DNA from: Cellulomonas sp. SLBN-39
Lineage (GTDB): Bacteria; Actinomycetota; Actinomycetes; Actinomycetales; Cellulomonadaceae
Assembly: GCF_006715865.1 (NCBI RefSeq)
Contig: NZ_VFOA01000001.1
Span: 930,001-994,000 of the forward strand
Direction: 5' to 3'
Length of the DNA stretch: 64,000 nucleotides
How positions within the stretch are numbered: position 1 is the stretch's first letter; every line of letters starts with the position of its first letter. The translations under genes were made by a program, and so were the position numbers. The notes beneath the pieces were generated by a model, which saw only the letters and a program-made list of their open reading frames with translations, was not told the DNA's origin and ran no database searches. Shown piece after piece: positions 9,275-20,922 of this stretch.

Positions 9275-9411
9275 CGTGATGACCATAGCGAGGCCGTCCA
9301 GGTCGGGCGACCAGAGCGCCGGCACCTGGCACCCGACCTGCTTGCACCACCGCACAGCACCGCTGCACGCCCCGGTGTGCCGCGTCGACCGAACGCCCGG
9401 AGGAACGCCCC

Positions 9412-11223
9412 ATGAGGACCGCACCCCTGACCGTGCAGGCCCGGCAGGACGCGCTCGAGGCCCTGCGACGCAGCTCCGGCCGCGACAGCGAGCTCGACGT
9501 CCTCGTCGTCGGCGGCGGAGTCACCGGGGCGGGCATCGCGCTCGACGCCGTGACCCGTGGCCTGTCGACGGCCGTCGTCGAGGCGCAGGACTGGGGCGCG
9601 GGCACGTCGAGCCGGTCGAGCAAGCTCGTGCACGGCGGGCTGCGCTACCTGCAGATGCTCGACTTCCACCTGGTGCGCGAGGCCCTCACGGAGCGCGACC
9701 TGCTCATCACGCGCCTCGCCCCGCACCTGGTCAAGCCCGTGAGCTTCCTGTACCCGCTGGAGAACCGGGTCTGGGAGCGCGCGTACGTGGGCGCGGGCGT
9801 GGCGCTGTACGACACGCTCGCGAGCGTCTCCGGCACCCGGCGCGCGATGCCCATGCACAAGCACCTGTCGCGCAAGGGCATGGAGCGGCTCTTCCCCGAC
9901 CTGCGCCACGACGCCGCGATCGGCGCGGTGCGGTACTGGGACGCGAGCGTCGACGACGCCCGCCTCGTCTCGACGCTGACGCGCACGGCCGCGAGCTACG
10001 GCGCGCACGCCGCGTCGCGCACGCAGGTCGTGCAGCTGCACACCACGAGCGGCGGCGCGGTCACCGGCGCCGAGGTCGTGGACCTGGAGACGGGCGAGCA
10101 CATCGACGTGCGGGCCCGCGCGGTCATCAACGCGACCGGGGTGTGGACCGAGGAGACCGAGCAGCTCGCCGGCACCGAGGGCGGGCTGCGGGTGCTGGCG
10201 TCCAAGGGCATCCACATCGTGGTGCCGCGCAGCCGGATCGAGGGCAACACCGGCCTGATCCTGCAGACCGAGAAGTCGGTGCTGTTCATCATCCCGTGGT
10301 CGCGCTACTGGGTGATCGGCACGACCGACACCCCGTGGGAGCAGGAGCTCACGCACCCCGTGGCGACCAGCGCGGACATCGACTACGTCATCGAGCACGC
10401 CAACCAGGTGCTGGCGCGGCCGCTGACCCGCGAGGACGTCATCGGCACCTGGGCGGGGCTGCGGCCCCTGCTGCAGCCGGGCACCAAGGCCGGCACGTCG
10501 TCGGCGAAGGTCTCCCGCGAGCACACGGTCGCGTCCCCGACGCCGGGCCTGACAGTGATCGCCGGCGGCAAGCTGACGACCTACCGGGTGATGGCCAAGG
10601 ACGCCGTCGACTTCGCGATCGGGTCCCGCGCGACCGTGCTGCCGTCGATCACGACCGACGTGCCGCTGGTGGGCGCCGAGGGCCTCAAGGTCGTGCAGCG
10701 CCAGGCGCGCGCGATCGCCGCGCGGTACGGGTGGGACCGCCCGCGCATGGACCACCTGCTGCACCGGTACGGCTCGCTGCTGCACGAGCTGACGGACCTC
10801 GTCGACGAGCGCCCCGAGCTGGCCGAGCCGCTGCAGCACGCCCCGGCGTACATCGGCGCCGAAGTGCTGTACGCCGTCACGCACGAGGGTGCGCTGCACC
10901 TGGACGACGTGATGATGCACCGCACGCGCCTGAACTACGAGCAGGCCGACAAGGGCGTGGGCGCGCTGGAGGAGATCGCGGACCTCGTCGGCCCCGTGCT
11001 CGGCTGGGACGAGCAGACCCGGGCCGCGGAGATCGAGGCGTACCGGGCCCGCTGCGCCGCCGAGGACGCCGCGGCGCTCGAGACCGACGACGCGTCCGCC
11101 GAGCGGGTCCGTCTGGCGGCGCCCGACCTCGCTCCGCTGCTGCCGCTGGGCGGCAGCGCCGACGCGGGCACCAAGCCCGGCTCCCCGGCGGGCCGCGGGG
11201 CGTCCGGCCCGGCCGGCACCTGA
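9412..11223 (+). CDS. glpD: Aerobic glycerol-3-phosphate dehydrogenase
   Basis: 603-aa FAD enzyme that oxidises glycerol-3-phosphate to dihydroxyacetone phosphate and passes electrons to quinones at the membrane. The N-terminal dinucleotide motif is VVGGGVTGAGIALDAVTRG. SSRSSKLVHGGLRYLQ and GLRPLLQPGTKAGTSS, characteristic of GlpD, follow, and a C-terminal helical domain (residues ~400-560) is present. ATG with GGAGGA 8 bases upstream. First gene of glpDFK. Confidence 0.96.
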   Translation: MRTAPLTVQARQDALEALRRSSGRDSELDVLVVGGGVTGAGIALDAVTRGLSTAVVEAQDWGAGTSSRSSKLVHGGLRYLQMLDFHLVREALTERDLLITRLAPHLVKPVSFLYPLENRVWERAYVGAGVALYDTLASVSGTRRAMPMHKHLSRKGMERLFPDLRHDAAIGAVRYWDASVDDARLVSTLTRTAASYGAHAASRTQVVQLHTTSGGAVTGAEVVDLETGEHIDVRARAVINATGVWTEETEQLAGTEGGLRVLASKGIHIVVPRSRIEGNTGLILQTEKSVLFIIPWSRYWVIGTTDTPWEQELTHPVATSADIDYVIEHANQVLARPLTREDVIGTWAGLRPLLQPGTKAGTSSAKVSREHTVASPTPGLTVIAGGKLTTYRVMAKDAVDFAIGSRATVLPSITTDVPLVGAEGLKVVQRQARAIAARYGWDRPRMDHLLHRYGSLLHELTDLVDERPELAEPLQHAPAYIGAEVLYAVTHEGALHLDDVMMHRTRLNYEQADKGVGALEEIADLVGPVLGWDEQTRAAEIEAYRARCAAEDAAALETDDASAERVRLAAPDLAPLLPLGGSADAGTKPGSPAGRGASGPAGT

Positions 11224-11227
11224 GACC

Positions 11228-11262
11228 CCGGCGGCCGGGTCTCCGCCGGACCCGGCCGCCGG
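11228..11262 (+). terminator. Hairpin between glpD and glpF (terminator or processing signal)
   Basis: Perfect 14-bp arms 11228-11241 and 11249-11262 with a 7-base loop, 5 bases after the glpD stop. It may attenuate transcription into glpFK or protect the glpD message. Confidence 0.6.
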
Positions 11263-11346
11263 TGCACCACCGGAACACGCACTGACCGAGCCCGCCGGTC
11301 CGCCGACGGGCACCCGTGACAACGACGTCAACGAAAGAGGTCGACC

Positions 11347-12084
11347 GTGGACTACTCGATCGCCGATGTGCTCGTCTCCGAGTTCGTCGGCACCGCCATG
11401 CTGCTCCTGCTCGGTGCCGGTGTCGTCGCCAACGTCATCCTCCCGAAGACCAAGGGCTTCGGCGGTGGGTGGCTGCTCATCAACTTCGGGTGGGGGCTCG
11501 CGGTGTTCGCGGGCGTCTACGCGTCCTACAAGTCCGGTGCGCACCTCAACCCCGCGGTGACGCTGGGCATCTGGGCCAGCGGCGCCGAGGAGTTCGCCGC
11601 GGGCGTGCCCGTGACCGCCGCGAACGGCGTGCTCTACGTCGTCGCCCAGGTCGCCGGTGCGGCCATCGGGTCGACGCTCGCGTTCCTGGCGTACAAGAAG
11701 CACTTCGACGAGGACGCCGACCCGGGCACCAAGCTCGCCGTGTTCTCCACCGGCCCCGCGCTGCGCTCGTACGGCTGGAACTTCGTCACCGAGGTCATCG
11801 GCACGTTCGTGCTGGTCTTCGTCGTCCTGGCGTTCGCCAAGACGCCTGCCGAGCTGGGACCGCTCGCGGTCGCGCTGCTCGTCGTCGGTATCGGCGCCAG
11901 CCTCGGTGGCCCCACCGGGTACGCCATCAACCCCGCCCGTGACTTCGGCCCCCGCCTGGCGCACGCGCTGCTGCCCATCACGGGCAAGGGCTCCAGCGAC
12001 TGGGCCTACGCGTGGGTCCCCGTCGCCGGGCCCGCGGTCGGCGGCATCCTCGCCGGCCTCCTCGCCGGCGTCTACCTCGTCTGA
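11347..12084 (+). CDS. glpF: Glycerol facilitator / aquaglyceroporin (MIP family)
   Basis: 245 aa, six hydrophobic helices and the two half-helix pore motifs [11 protein letters not shown] and [12 protein letters not shown]. The Asp after the second NPAR favours the glycerol-conducting subgroup. GTG start with AAAGAGG upstream. Position between glpD and glpK supports glycerol uptake by facilitated diffusion followed by trapping as glycerol-3-phosphate. Confidence 0.94.
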   Translation: MDYSIADVLVSEFVGTAMLLLLGAGVVANVILPKTKGFGGGWLLINFGWGLAVFAGVYASYKSGAHLNPAVTLGIWASGAEEFAAGVPVTAANGVLYVVAQVAGAAIGSTLAFLAYKKHFDEDADPGTKLAVFSTGPALRSYGWNFVTEVIGTFVLVFVVLAFAKTPAELGPLAVALLVVGIGASLGGPTGYAINPARDFGPRLAHALLPITGKGSSDWAYAWVPVAGPAVGGILAGLLAGVYLV

Positions 12085-12119
12085 CCCCTGACCGTCCTGA
12101 CCCCGTCCCACCCCGCCCC

Positions 12120-12137
12120 GGGCCCGACGTCGGGCCC
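12120..12137 (+). repeat. 18-bp perfect palindrome between glpF and glpK
   Basis: GGGCCCGAC followed directly by its complement, 18 bases before the glpK ATG and just upstream of its ribosome site. Could fold in the mRNA and tune glpK expression. Role not shown. Confidence 0.45.
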
Positions 12138-12155
12138 CCTCCAGGAGGCACACCC

Positions 12156-13676
12156 ATGTCCGACAAGTACGTGATGGCGATCGACCAGGGCACCACCAGC
12201 TCGCGCGCGATCATCTTCGACCACGCCGGTCAGATCGTCTCCACCGGTCAGAAGGAGCACGAGCAGATCTTCCCCCAGGCGGGGTGGGTCGAGCACGACG
12301 CGACGGAGATCTGGACGAACGTGCGCGAGGTCGTCGGGCAGGCGCTCGGGCGCGCCAGCCTGCAGAACACCGACATCGCCGCCGTCGGGATCACCAACCA
12401 GCGCGAGACCGCCGTGGTGTGGGACCGTCGCACGGGCGAGCCCGTCTACCACGCGATCGTCTGGCAGGACACGCGCACGCAGAAGATCTGCGACGAGCTC
12501 GCGGCCCTCGGCGGGGGCGCGGAGCGGTACAAGGCGAAGGTGGGCCTGCCGCTGGCGACGTACTTCTCCGGGCCCAAGGTGCGCTGGATCCTCGACAACG
12601 TCGAGGGTGCGCGCGAGAAGGCCGAGGCCGGTCACCTGGCGTTCGGCAACACCGACGCGTGGCTGCTGTGGAACATGACGGGCGGGCCGGACGGCGGCGT
12701 CCACGTCACCGACGTGACCAACGCGTCGCGGACCATGCTCATGGACGTCGCCTCGCTCACGTGGGACGAGGAGATCGCCGCGGAGATGAAGATCCCGCTG
12801 TCGATGCTCCCCGAGATCCGCTCGTCGTCCGAGGTGTACGGCCAGGGCCGCGGCCGCGGGCTGCTCGCCGGGGTGCCGATCGCGGGGATCCTCGGGGACC
12901 AGCAGGCGGCGACGTTCGGGCAGGCGTGCTTCGAGGTCGGCAACGCGAAGAACACGTACGGCACGGGCAACTTCATGCTCATCAACACCGGCACGGAGCC
13001 GGTGCCGAGCAAGAACGGCCTGCTGACGACGGTCGCGTACAAGATCGGCGACCAGGACGCGGTGTACGCGCTCGAGGGGTCGATCGCGGTGACGGGGTCG
13101 CTGGTGCAGTGGCTGCGCGACAACCTCGGCATCATCTCCTCCGCACCGGAGATCGAGGCGCTGGCCGCCACGGTCGAGGACAACGGCGGCGCGTACTTCG
13201 TGCCGGCGTTCTCGGGCCTGTTCGCCCCGTACTGGCGCTCGGACGCGCGCGGCGCGCTCGTGGGCCTGACCCGGTACGTCAACAAGGGGCACATCGCCCG
13301 GGCGGCGCTGGAGGCCACGGCCTTCCAGACGCGCGAGGTGCTCGACGCGATGAACGCGGACTCCGGCGTGGACCTCACCGAGCTCAAGGTCGACGGCGGC
13401 ATGGTCGCCAACGAGGCGCTCATGCAGTTCCAGGCCGACATCCTCGGCGTGCCGGTGATCCGTCCGAAGGTCGCCGAGACCACGGCGCTGGGGGCCGCGT
13501 ACGCCGCGGGCATCGCCGTGGGCTACTGGTCGGGCGAGCAGGACGTCATCGACAACTGGGCCGAGGACAAGCGCTGGGAGCCCTCGATGGACACCGCCGA
13601 GCGCGACCGGCAGTACCGGCTGTGGAAGAAGGCCGTCACGCGGACGTTCGACTGGGTCGACGACGACGTGCGCTGA
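12156..13676 (+). CDS. glpK: Glycerol kinase
   Basis: 506 aa, FGGY family. ATP-dependent phosphorylation of glycerol to sn-glycerol-3-phosphate. Visible: phosphate-1 motif [41 protein letters not shown], and the C-terminal adenosine/FGGY-2 region ([20 protein letters not shown]). ATG with CCAGGAGG upstream. Last gene of glpDFK; its product feeds GlpD. Confidence 0.97.
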   Translation: MSDKYVMAIDQGTTSSRAIIFDHAGQIVSTGQKEHEQIFPQAGWVEHDATEIWTNVREVVGQALGRASLQNTDIAAVGITNQRETAVVWDRRTGEPVYHAIVWQDTRTQKICDELAALGGGAERYKAKVGLPLATYFSGPKVRWILDNVEGAREKAEAGHLAFGNTDAWLLWNMTGGPDGGVHVTDVTNASRTMLMDVASLTWDEEIAAEMKIPLSMLPEIRSSSEVYGQGRGRGLLAGVPIAGILGDQQAATFGQACFEVGNAKNTYGTGNFMLINTGTEPVPSKNGLLTTVAYKIGDQDAVYALEGSIAVTGSLVQWLRDNLGIISSAPEIEALAATVEDNGGAYFVPAFSGLFAPYWRSDARGALVGLTRYVNKGHIARAALEATAFQTREVLDAMNADSGVDLTELKVDGGMVANEALMQFQADILGVPVIRPKVAETTALGAAYAAGIAVGYWSGEQDVIDNWAEDKRWEPSMDTAERDRQYRLWKKAVTRTFDWVDDDVR

Positions 13677-13687
13677 CGCCTCCTGCA

Positions 13688-13728
13688 CGACGACGCCCGG
13701 GTGCCGCGCAGGCGCCCGGGCGTCGTCG
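13688..13728. terminator. Strong hairpin terminator after glpK
   Basis: 18-bp stem (one G-U pair) 13688-13705/13711-13728 with a 5-base loop, between the convergent glpK and SDR genes. Likely works in both directions. Confidence 0.8.
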
Positions 13729-13751
13729 CGTCCGCGGGCGCCCGGAGGGGG

Positions 13752-14507
13752 TCAGCGGAAGCCGGCCCCGCCGTTGACGTCGAGGACGGCGCCGGTGACG
13801 AACGCCGCAGCGTCGGAGGCGAGGTACGCGACGGCCTCGGCGACGTCGTCGGGCTGCCCGGCGCGCCCGAGGGCGGTGCCCGCGACGGCGGCCCGCTGTG
13901 CGGGCTCGGGGGTGTGCGTGGCGTGGAACGGGGTGCTGGTGACGAAGCCGGGGGCGACGGCGTTGACCGTGATGCGCCGCGGTCCGAGCTCGCGGGCCAG
14001 CGCCCGGGTGAAGCCCTCGAGCGCCGCCTTGGCGGTGACGTACGGGACGGACCCGGTGCCGCCGCCGCTGATCGCGGCCTGCGCGCCGACGGTGACGACG
14101 CGGCCGCCGTCGGGCATGAGGCGCAGCGTCGCGCGTGTCGCGTAGAACACGGACGAGAGGTTGAGGTCGAGCACGCGGTGCCAGAGGGTGTCGTCGGTGT
14201 CGACGAGCGACCGGCGCTCGACGAGGCCGCCGACGTTGTTGACGAGCACGTCGACCCGCCCGCCGAGCGCGTCGGCCGCCTGCCGGACCGCGGTGTCGAC
14301 GTCCCAGCTGTGCCGGGCGTCGAGCTGCACGGCGGCCGCGCGCCGGCCCAGGCGGTGCACCGCGTCGACGACGGGTGCCGGGTCGTGGGTCAGGTGCGTG
14401 AACGCGACGTCGGCGCCGGCGCGCGCGAGCCGCAGGACGACGGCGCGACCGATCCCGCTCGCGCCTCCGGTGACGAGCACGTGCCGGCCGTGCAGATCCG
14501 GCGCCAT
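13752..14507 (-). CDS. SDR-family oxidoreductase
   Basis: 251 aa Rossmann-fold short-chain dehydrogenase. Cofactor motif TGGASGIG near the N-terminus, NNVGG in place of the more usual NNAG, catalytic Y-x-x-x-K in VPYVTAKAALEG, and C-terminal AVAYLASDAAAFVTGAVLDVNGG. ATG with a GGAGGA ribosome site; the longer in-frame start at 14639 lacks the family N-terminus. FabG-like; substrate unknown. Confidence 0.9.
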   Translation of the reverse strand: MAPDLHGRHVLVTGGASGIGRAVVLRLARAGADVAFTHLTHDPAPVVDAVHRLGRRAAAVQLDARHSWDVDTAVRQAADALGGRVDVLVNNVGGLVERRSLVDTDDTLWHRVLDLNLSSVFYATRATLRLMPDGGRVVTVGAQAAISGGGTGSVPYVTAKAALEGFTRALARELGPRRITVNAVAPGFVTSTPFHATHTPEPAQRAAVAGTALGRAGQPDDVAEAVAYLASDAAAFVTGAVLDVNGGAGFR

Positions 14508-14718
14508 CGGGGTCCTCCGCGGTGTCGTGCCAGGTGAGGGGTGCGCGGGCACGGCCCGAGGGTGGGCGGCAGGGGGCCGTTCCCGTGCCGGGTGACGGCT
14601 CGCGCGTGAAAGGTAGCCCGCGCGCCGCACGTCGTCCATGGTCGGAGGCGCAGATCACTGATTCGGACGAACCGGACACCGGTCGGGGCGTGGTCGGGGG
14701 GTGGTCGGACCCGCCGGG

Positions 14719-14724
14719 TAGCCT
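14719..14724 (+). promoter_or_regulatory. Putative -10 element (TAGCCT) of leaderless xthA
   Basis: TAGCCT ends 8 bases before the ATG of xthA and no ribosome site lies between. Confidence 0.45.
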
Positions 14725-14732
14725 TCGGCACC

Positions 14733-15524
14733 ATGCGCGTCGCCACGTGGAACATCAACTCGATCCGGGCCCGCACCGACCGTGCCGTGGCCTTCCTCGA
14801 GCGCACGGGCGTCGACGTCCTCGCGCTGCAGGAGACCAAGGTCAAGGACGCGGCGTTCCCGCGCGAGCCGTTCGAGGCGCTCGGGTACGAGGTCGTCACG
14901 CACGGGTTCTCGCAGTGGAACGGGGTCGCGATCCTGTCCCGGGTCGGGGTGCAGGACGTCGAGGTCGGCTTCCCCGGCATGCCGACGTGGGGCGAGCCGG
15001 CCGCGGCCGAGGCGCGCGCGCTGGGCGCCACGTGCGGCGGGGTGCGGGTGTGGAGCCTGTACGTGCCGAACGGGCGCGAGATCGACGACCCGCACTACGC
15101 GTACAAGCTGGCGTGGCTGGGCGCGCTGCGCGACGCGGCCGCGGGCTGGCTGGAGGCGGACCCGCAGGCGCAGACCGCGCTGGTGGGCGACTGGAACATC
15201 GCCCCGCTCGACACCGACGTGTGGGACGTGGACTTCTTCGCCGGCCGCACGCACGTGACCCCCGCCGAGCGGGAGGCGTTCGCGGCGTTCGCGCACGCCG
15301 GGTGGACGGAGGTCTCGCGCGAGCACGTGCCCGCCGAGCACACGTACACGTACTGGGACTACCAGCAGCTGCGGTTCCCCAAGAACCAGGGCATGCGCAT
15401 CGACCTCACGTACGCCACGCCCGCGCTGGCCGCCCGCGTGCAGGGCGTGACGATCGAGCGCCAGGAGCGCAAGGGCAAGCAGCCGTCGGACCACGTGCCG
15501 GTGGTCCTCGACCTGGCGGACTGA
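14733..15524 (+). CDS. xthA: Exodeoxyribonuclease III
   Basis: 263-aa AP endonuclease/3'-5' exonuclease of base-excision repair. Motifs of the EEP fold in order: TWNINSIRAR, LQETKV (catalytic Glu), SLYVPNGRE, LVGDWNIAPLDTDVWD (catalytic Asp/Asn) and SDHVPVVLDL at the C-terminus (catalytic His). Full length. Transcribed alone, divergent from the SDR gene. Confidence 0.95.
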   Translation: MRVATWNINSIRARTDRAVAFLERTGVDVLALQETKVKDAAFPREPFEALGYEVVTHGFSQWNGVAILSRVGVQDVEVGFPGMPTWGEPAAAEARALGATCGGVRVWSLYVPNGREIDDPHYAYKLAWLGALRDAAAGWLEADPQAQTALVGDWNIAPLDTDVWDVDFFAGRTHVTPAEREAFAAFAHAGWTEVSREHVPAEHTYTYWDYQQLRFPKNQGMRIDLTYATPALAARVQGVTIERQERKGKQPSDHVPVVLDLAD

Positions 15525-15597
15525 CCGCGCCGGCCGGCCCACCCGGCGGCGTCGCCCCGACCGGGACGCGTCGGCGCCCGCGCGGGCCGTGCTGGTC

Positions 15598-15603
15598 TAG
15601 GTT
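15598..15603 (+). promoter_or_regulatory. Putative -10 element (TAGGTT) of the leaderless DUF4190 gene
   Basis: TAGGTT stands 6 bases before the ATG at 15610 with no Shine-Dalgarno sequence. Confidence 0.5.
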
Positions 15604-15609
15604 GCCGTC

Positions 15610-16371
15610 ATGAGCCCGTCCGAGGACCCGACCGCTCCCCCGCCGCCGGGCGGCCCGGCCCCGCGCACCCCCGAGCCGGTCTCGGCGTCGGGCTGGGACA
15701 CCGGGGCCCCCGCGCTGGACGACCCGTATGCGGCCGAGCACCGCGCACCGGGGTGGCAGCCGCCGGCACCGCCGCACGAGCCGACCGCGATCGCCGCCCT
15801 GGTCACGGGGCTGCTGGCCCTCGGCCCGGCGGCCCTGGCGCTGGGCGTCGCCGGGATGGTCCGCACGCGCCGCGCGGGCACGCGCGGTCGCGGCATGGCG
15901 GTGGCGGGCGTCGCGCTCGGTGCGTTCTGGACCCTGGCGCTCGTGGGCGCAGGGTTCGCCGTCGCGACGACCGTCGCCCAGCAGCGACCGCTGGCCGCCG
16001 ACGTCGACGCACCGCGCGACGCGCACGTGCAGCAGCTCGTCACGGGCTCGTGCCTGGCGGAGCTGCCCGCGGACGGGCCGGTCGAGCGGGTCCGGGTGGT
16101 GCCGTGCGCGGAGCCGCACGCCGCGCAGGTCGTCTCGACGTTCCAGTTCTCCCCCGCCGCGGTCTGGGGCGGCCAGGACGCGGCCGACAGCCGCGTGGCG
16201 CAGGGCTGCACGCTGACCGACGACGAGCGCGCCGCGGGCGTGACGCTGGTGACCTGGGCCCCCACCGAGGCCGGCTGGCGCCGCGGCGACCGCACGGGCC
16301 TGTGCCTGGCGGTGCCGCCGGCGCCGGTGACCGGCTCGTTCACGGACGGGACCGCGACCCCGGCCCCCTGA
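15610..16371 (+). CDS. DUF4190 / septum-formation-type membrane protein
   Basis: 253 aa. A Pro-rich cytoplasmic N-terminus (~60 aa) leads to a two-helix DUF4190 module (AIAALVTGLLALGPAALALG and GMAVAGVALGAFWTLALVG). The outer domain has the GSCL...VPCAEPHAAQVV pattern seen in actinobacterial septum-formation-family proteins (paired cysteines, PHxxQV). Likely a cell-envelope protein of unknown role. Confidence 0.82.
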   Translation: MSPSEDPTAPPPPGGPAPRTPEPVSASGWDTGAPALDDPYAAEHRAPGWQPPAPPHEPTAIAALVTGLLALGPAALALGVAGMVRTRRAGTRGRGMAVAGVALGAFWTLALVGAGFAVATTVAQQRPLAADVDAPRDAHVQQLVTGSCLAELPADGPVERVRVVPCAEPHAAQVVSTFQFSPAAVWGGQDAADSRVAQGCTLTDDERAAGVTLVTWAPTEAGWRRGDRTGLCLAVPPAPVTGSFTDGTATPAP

Positions 16372-16400
16372 CCGGGGCGCGGGGCAGCGGTACCGGGCCG

Positions 16401-17135
16401 TCAGGCCTCCGGGGCGGCCTGCTCGCGGGCCGCACGCCGACGCTCCGCGCGCGACCCCGTCCGGCTCCACACGAAGTGCACGACCACCACGACGATCACC
16501 GCGTAGACGACGTAGTTGAGGATGTCGGAGTAGTGCCCGACGTCCTCCCACTGCGCGCCCAGCAGGTACCCGGCCAGCACCAGCCCGCCGTTCCACACGG
16601 CCGAGCCGATCGCCGTGAACACCACGAACGTGGCGACCGGCATGCGCTCGATGCCCGCGGGGATCGAGATGAGGCTGCGGACGATCGGCACGCACCGGCC
16701 GATGAGGACCGCGGCGCCGCCGTGCCGGGCGAACCAGGCCTCGGCCTTGTCGAGGTCCTCGACCTCCATGAGCGGCATCCGGTCGATCCAGCGACGGATG
16801 CGCACGCGACCGACGGCGGCGCCGATGCCGTACAGCGCGAGCGCACCGACGAGGGCCCCGATCGTCGCCGCAGCCATGGCCCAGCCCACGTGCATGCCGC
16901 CCTGCGACGCCACGTAGCCCGCGACGGGCAGCACGACCTCGGACGGGATCGGCGGGAACAGGTTCTCCAGCGCGACCAGCAGGCCCACGCCCACCGGGCC
17001 GAGGGCCTCGATGACGGAGACCACCCACCCGGCGAGACCGGTGAGCTCGGGGCTGCCGGTCGACGCGGGCAGCGACGTCAGGACGGCGGACGGGAGGGGC
17101 GCGGCGAGGGCGGGGTGCACCTGCACGATGCTCAC
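16401..17135 (-). CDS. DedA-family membrane protein
   Basis: 244 aa with four to five hydrophobic segments. The DedA signatures ENLFPPIPSEVVLPVAGY and IGRCVPIVRSLISIPAGIERM (conserved Arg pair and Gly) are both visible. The family is linked to undecaprenyl-phosphate or lipid flipping. GTG start; in-frame and same strand as clpB with a 38-bp gap. Confidence 0.92.
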   Translation of the reverse strand: MSIVQVHPALAAPLPSAVLTSLPASTGSPELTGLAGWVVSVIEALGPVGVGLLVALENLFPPIPSEVVLPVAGYVASQGGMHVGWAMAAATIGALVGALALYGIGAAVGRVRIRRWIDRMPLMEVEDLDKAEAWFARHGGAAVLIGRCVPIVRSLISIPAGIERMPVATFVVFTAIGSAVWNGGLVLAGYLLGAQWEDVGHYSDILNYVVYAVIVVVVVHFVWSRTGSRAERRRAAREQAAPEA

Positions 17136-17173
17136 ACGCCCGCCCGCGCCGCGCACAGCCTCCGGCGCGTCCC

Positions 17174-19774
<2,601 letters not shown>

Positions 19775-19843
19775 GTGAACCTCCCTGTGCGGCCGTCGGG
19801 TGCCGCACGTCGTGCGATGTCTGTCCTCGGACCCAACGGGTTC

Positions 19844-19872
19844 CGAAGTTGAGTCTATTCCGCTCAACTTCG
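19844..19872 (-). promoter_or_regulatory. HAIR operator (HspR-binding type) upstream of clpB
   Basis: Perfect 10-bp arms 19844-19853 and 19863-19872. The core TTGAGT-N7-GCTCAA matches the HAIR consensus CTTGAGT-N7-ACTCAAG in its inner bases. A TAGACT hexamer lies inside the spacer on the minus strand and could be the -10, so a bound repressor would cover the promoter. Confidence 0.85.
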
Positions 19873-20021
19873 CCCGCGCGCCGGGACGCCCCTCCCCCGG
19901 GCACGCCGGCGAGGTTCACCCGGCGTGCCGCGGTGCCGTCGCCGACCTGTCACACGCCCGTCGTCCGCACGACACGTCCGCGCCCTAGCGTCGCCACGAC
20001 CGACGACACGAAAGGGCACCG

Positions 20022-20678
20022 ATGACCCTCACACTGACGCTCGTGCGGCACGGGCGCACCCACTTCAACGCGCGCCGCATCCTGCAGGGCCACTCCGACT
20101 CCCCGCTGACCCGCGACGGCCGCGACGGCGTGCGCCGCACCGCCGCCCACCTGGCCACCGTCCCGTTCACCGCCGCGTGGTCCTCCCCGTCCGGGCGCGC
20201 CGTCGCCACGGCCGTCGAGATCCTGCGGCACCACCCCGACCTGCGCCTGCGCACCGACCGCGACCTGCGCGAGTACCACTTCGGCACCTACGAGCGCCGC
20301 CCGGAGTCCACGCTCGACGCGGTCGTGCCGTGGTCCGACCTGGTGCGCGACGTGCTCGCCGGCACGCACCCCGGCCTGCCCGGCGGCGAGCCCGCCGACG
20401 GGTTCATGCGCCGCACCCGCGAGGCCTTCGCCCGCATCGCCGACACCCACGCCGACGGCCACGCGCTGGTGGTCGGGCACGGGCTCGCGCTCGGCGCCTG
20501 GCTCGCCACCATCGCACCCGTCGGCCTCGTGCCGCTGCCCAACGCCTCGGTCACCACCGTCGAGGTCGAGCCCGACGGCTCCGCGCACGTCGTCCGCCTC
20601 GCGCACGACGTCGCGGGCCAGGGCCACATCGCCGCACGCCCCATGACCGTGCCGACCCCGGTGCCGTCCGTGGCGTGA
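20022..20678 (+). CDS. Histidine phosphatase superfamily protein
   Basis: 218 aa. Catalytic RHG motif in LVRHGRTHFNARRILQG, second-half Arg/His region in DLREYHFGTYERRPE and the late catalytic His in VVGHGLALGAWL. Phosphoglycerate-mutase-like fold with likely small-molecule phosphatase activity. ATG preceded by AAAGGG, with a TAGCGT -10 candidate about 31 bp upstream. Confidence 0.9.
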   Translation: MTLTLTLVRHGRTHFNARRILQGHSDSPLTRDGRDGVRRTAAHLATVPFTAAWSSPSGRAVATAVEILRHHPDLRLRTDRDLREYHFGTYERRPESTLDAVVPWSDLVRDVLAGTHPGLPGGEPADGFMRRTREAFARIADTHADGHALVVGHGLALGAWLATIAPVGLVPLPNASVTTVEVEPDGSAHVVRLAHDVAGQGHIAARPMTVPTPVPSVA

Positions 20679-20687
20679 CGCGGCGAC

Positions 20688-20720
20688 GCCCGCCGGGCCC
20701 GGCTGCGCGGCCCGGCGGGC
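20688..20720 (+). terminator. Hairpin terminator after the histidine phosphatase gene
   Basis: Perfect 12-bp GC-rich arms 20688-20699/20709-20720 with a 9-base loop, starting 9 bases after the stop. It marks the left edge of the accessory region. Confidence 0.75.
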
Positions 20721-20803
20721 GCTCCCCGATCAGTGCCGGCGCTCGCCCGTCCAGGCCCCGCCGCGAACCGTGCCCTCCCTAACCCACGTCCCACAGACGA
20801 TCC

Positions 20804-20870
20804 CCTACCGAGACACCCACGCCGGCCTCGCCCGCCCGCGTCAGCATCGGGCACGCGGTGTCTCAGTAGG
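20804..20870. repeat. Inverted repeat upstream of the recombinase (possible res/crossover site)
   Basis: CCTACCGAGACACC (20804-20817) and GGTGTCTCAGTAGG (20857-20870) are inverted copies with one mismatch, 39 bp apart. A third GACAC-containing motif, GCGACACTCAGG, lies just before the recombinase start. Spaced GACAC motifs next to a serine recombinase gene suggest its recombination site or an autoregulatory operator. Confidence 0.5.
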
Positions 20871-20922
20871 CCCGCCCGCGAAAGTGCCCGGTGACGGTGG
20901 CCTATCTGCGACACTCAGGGCC

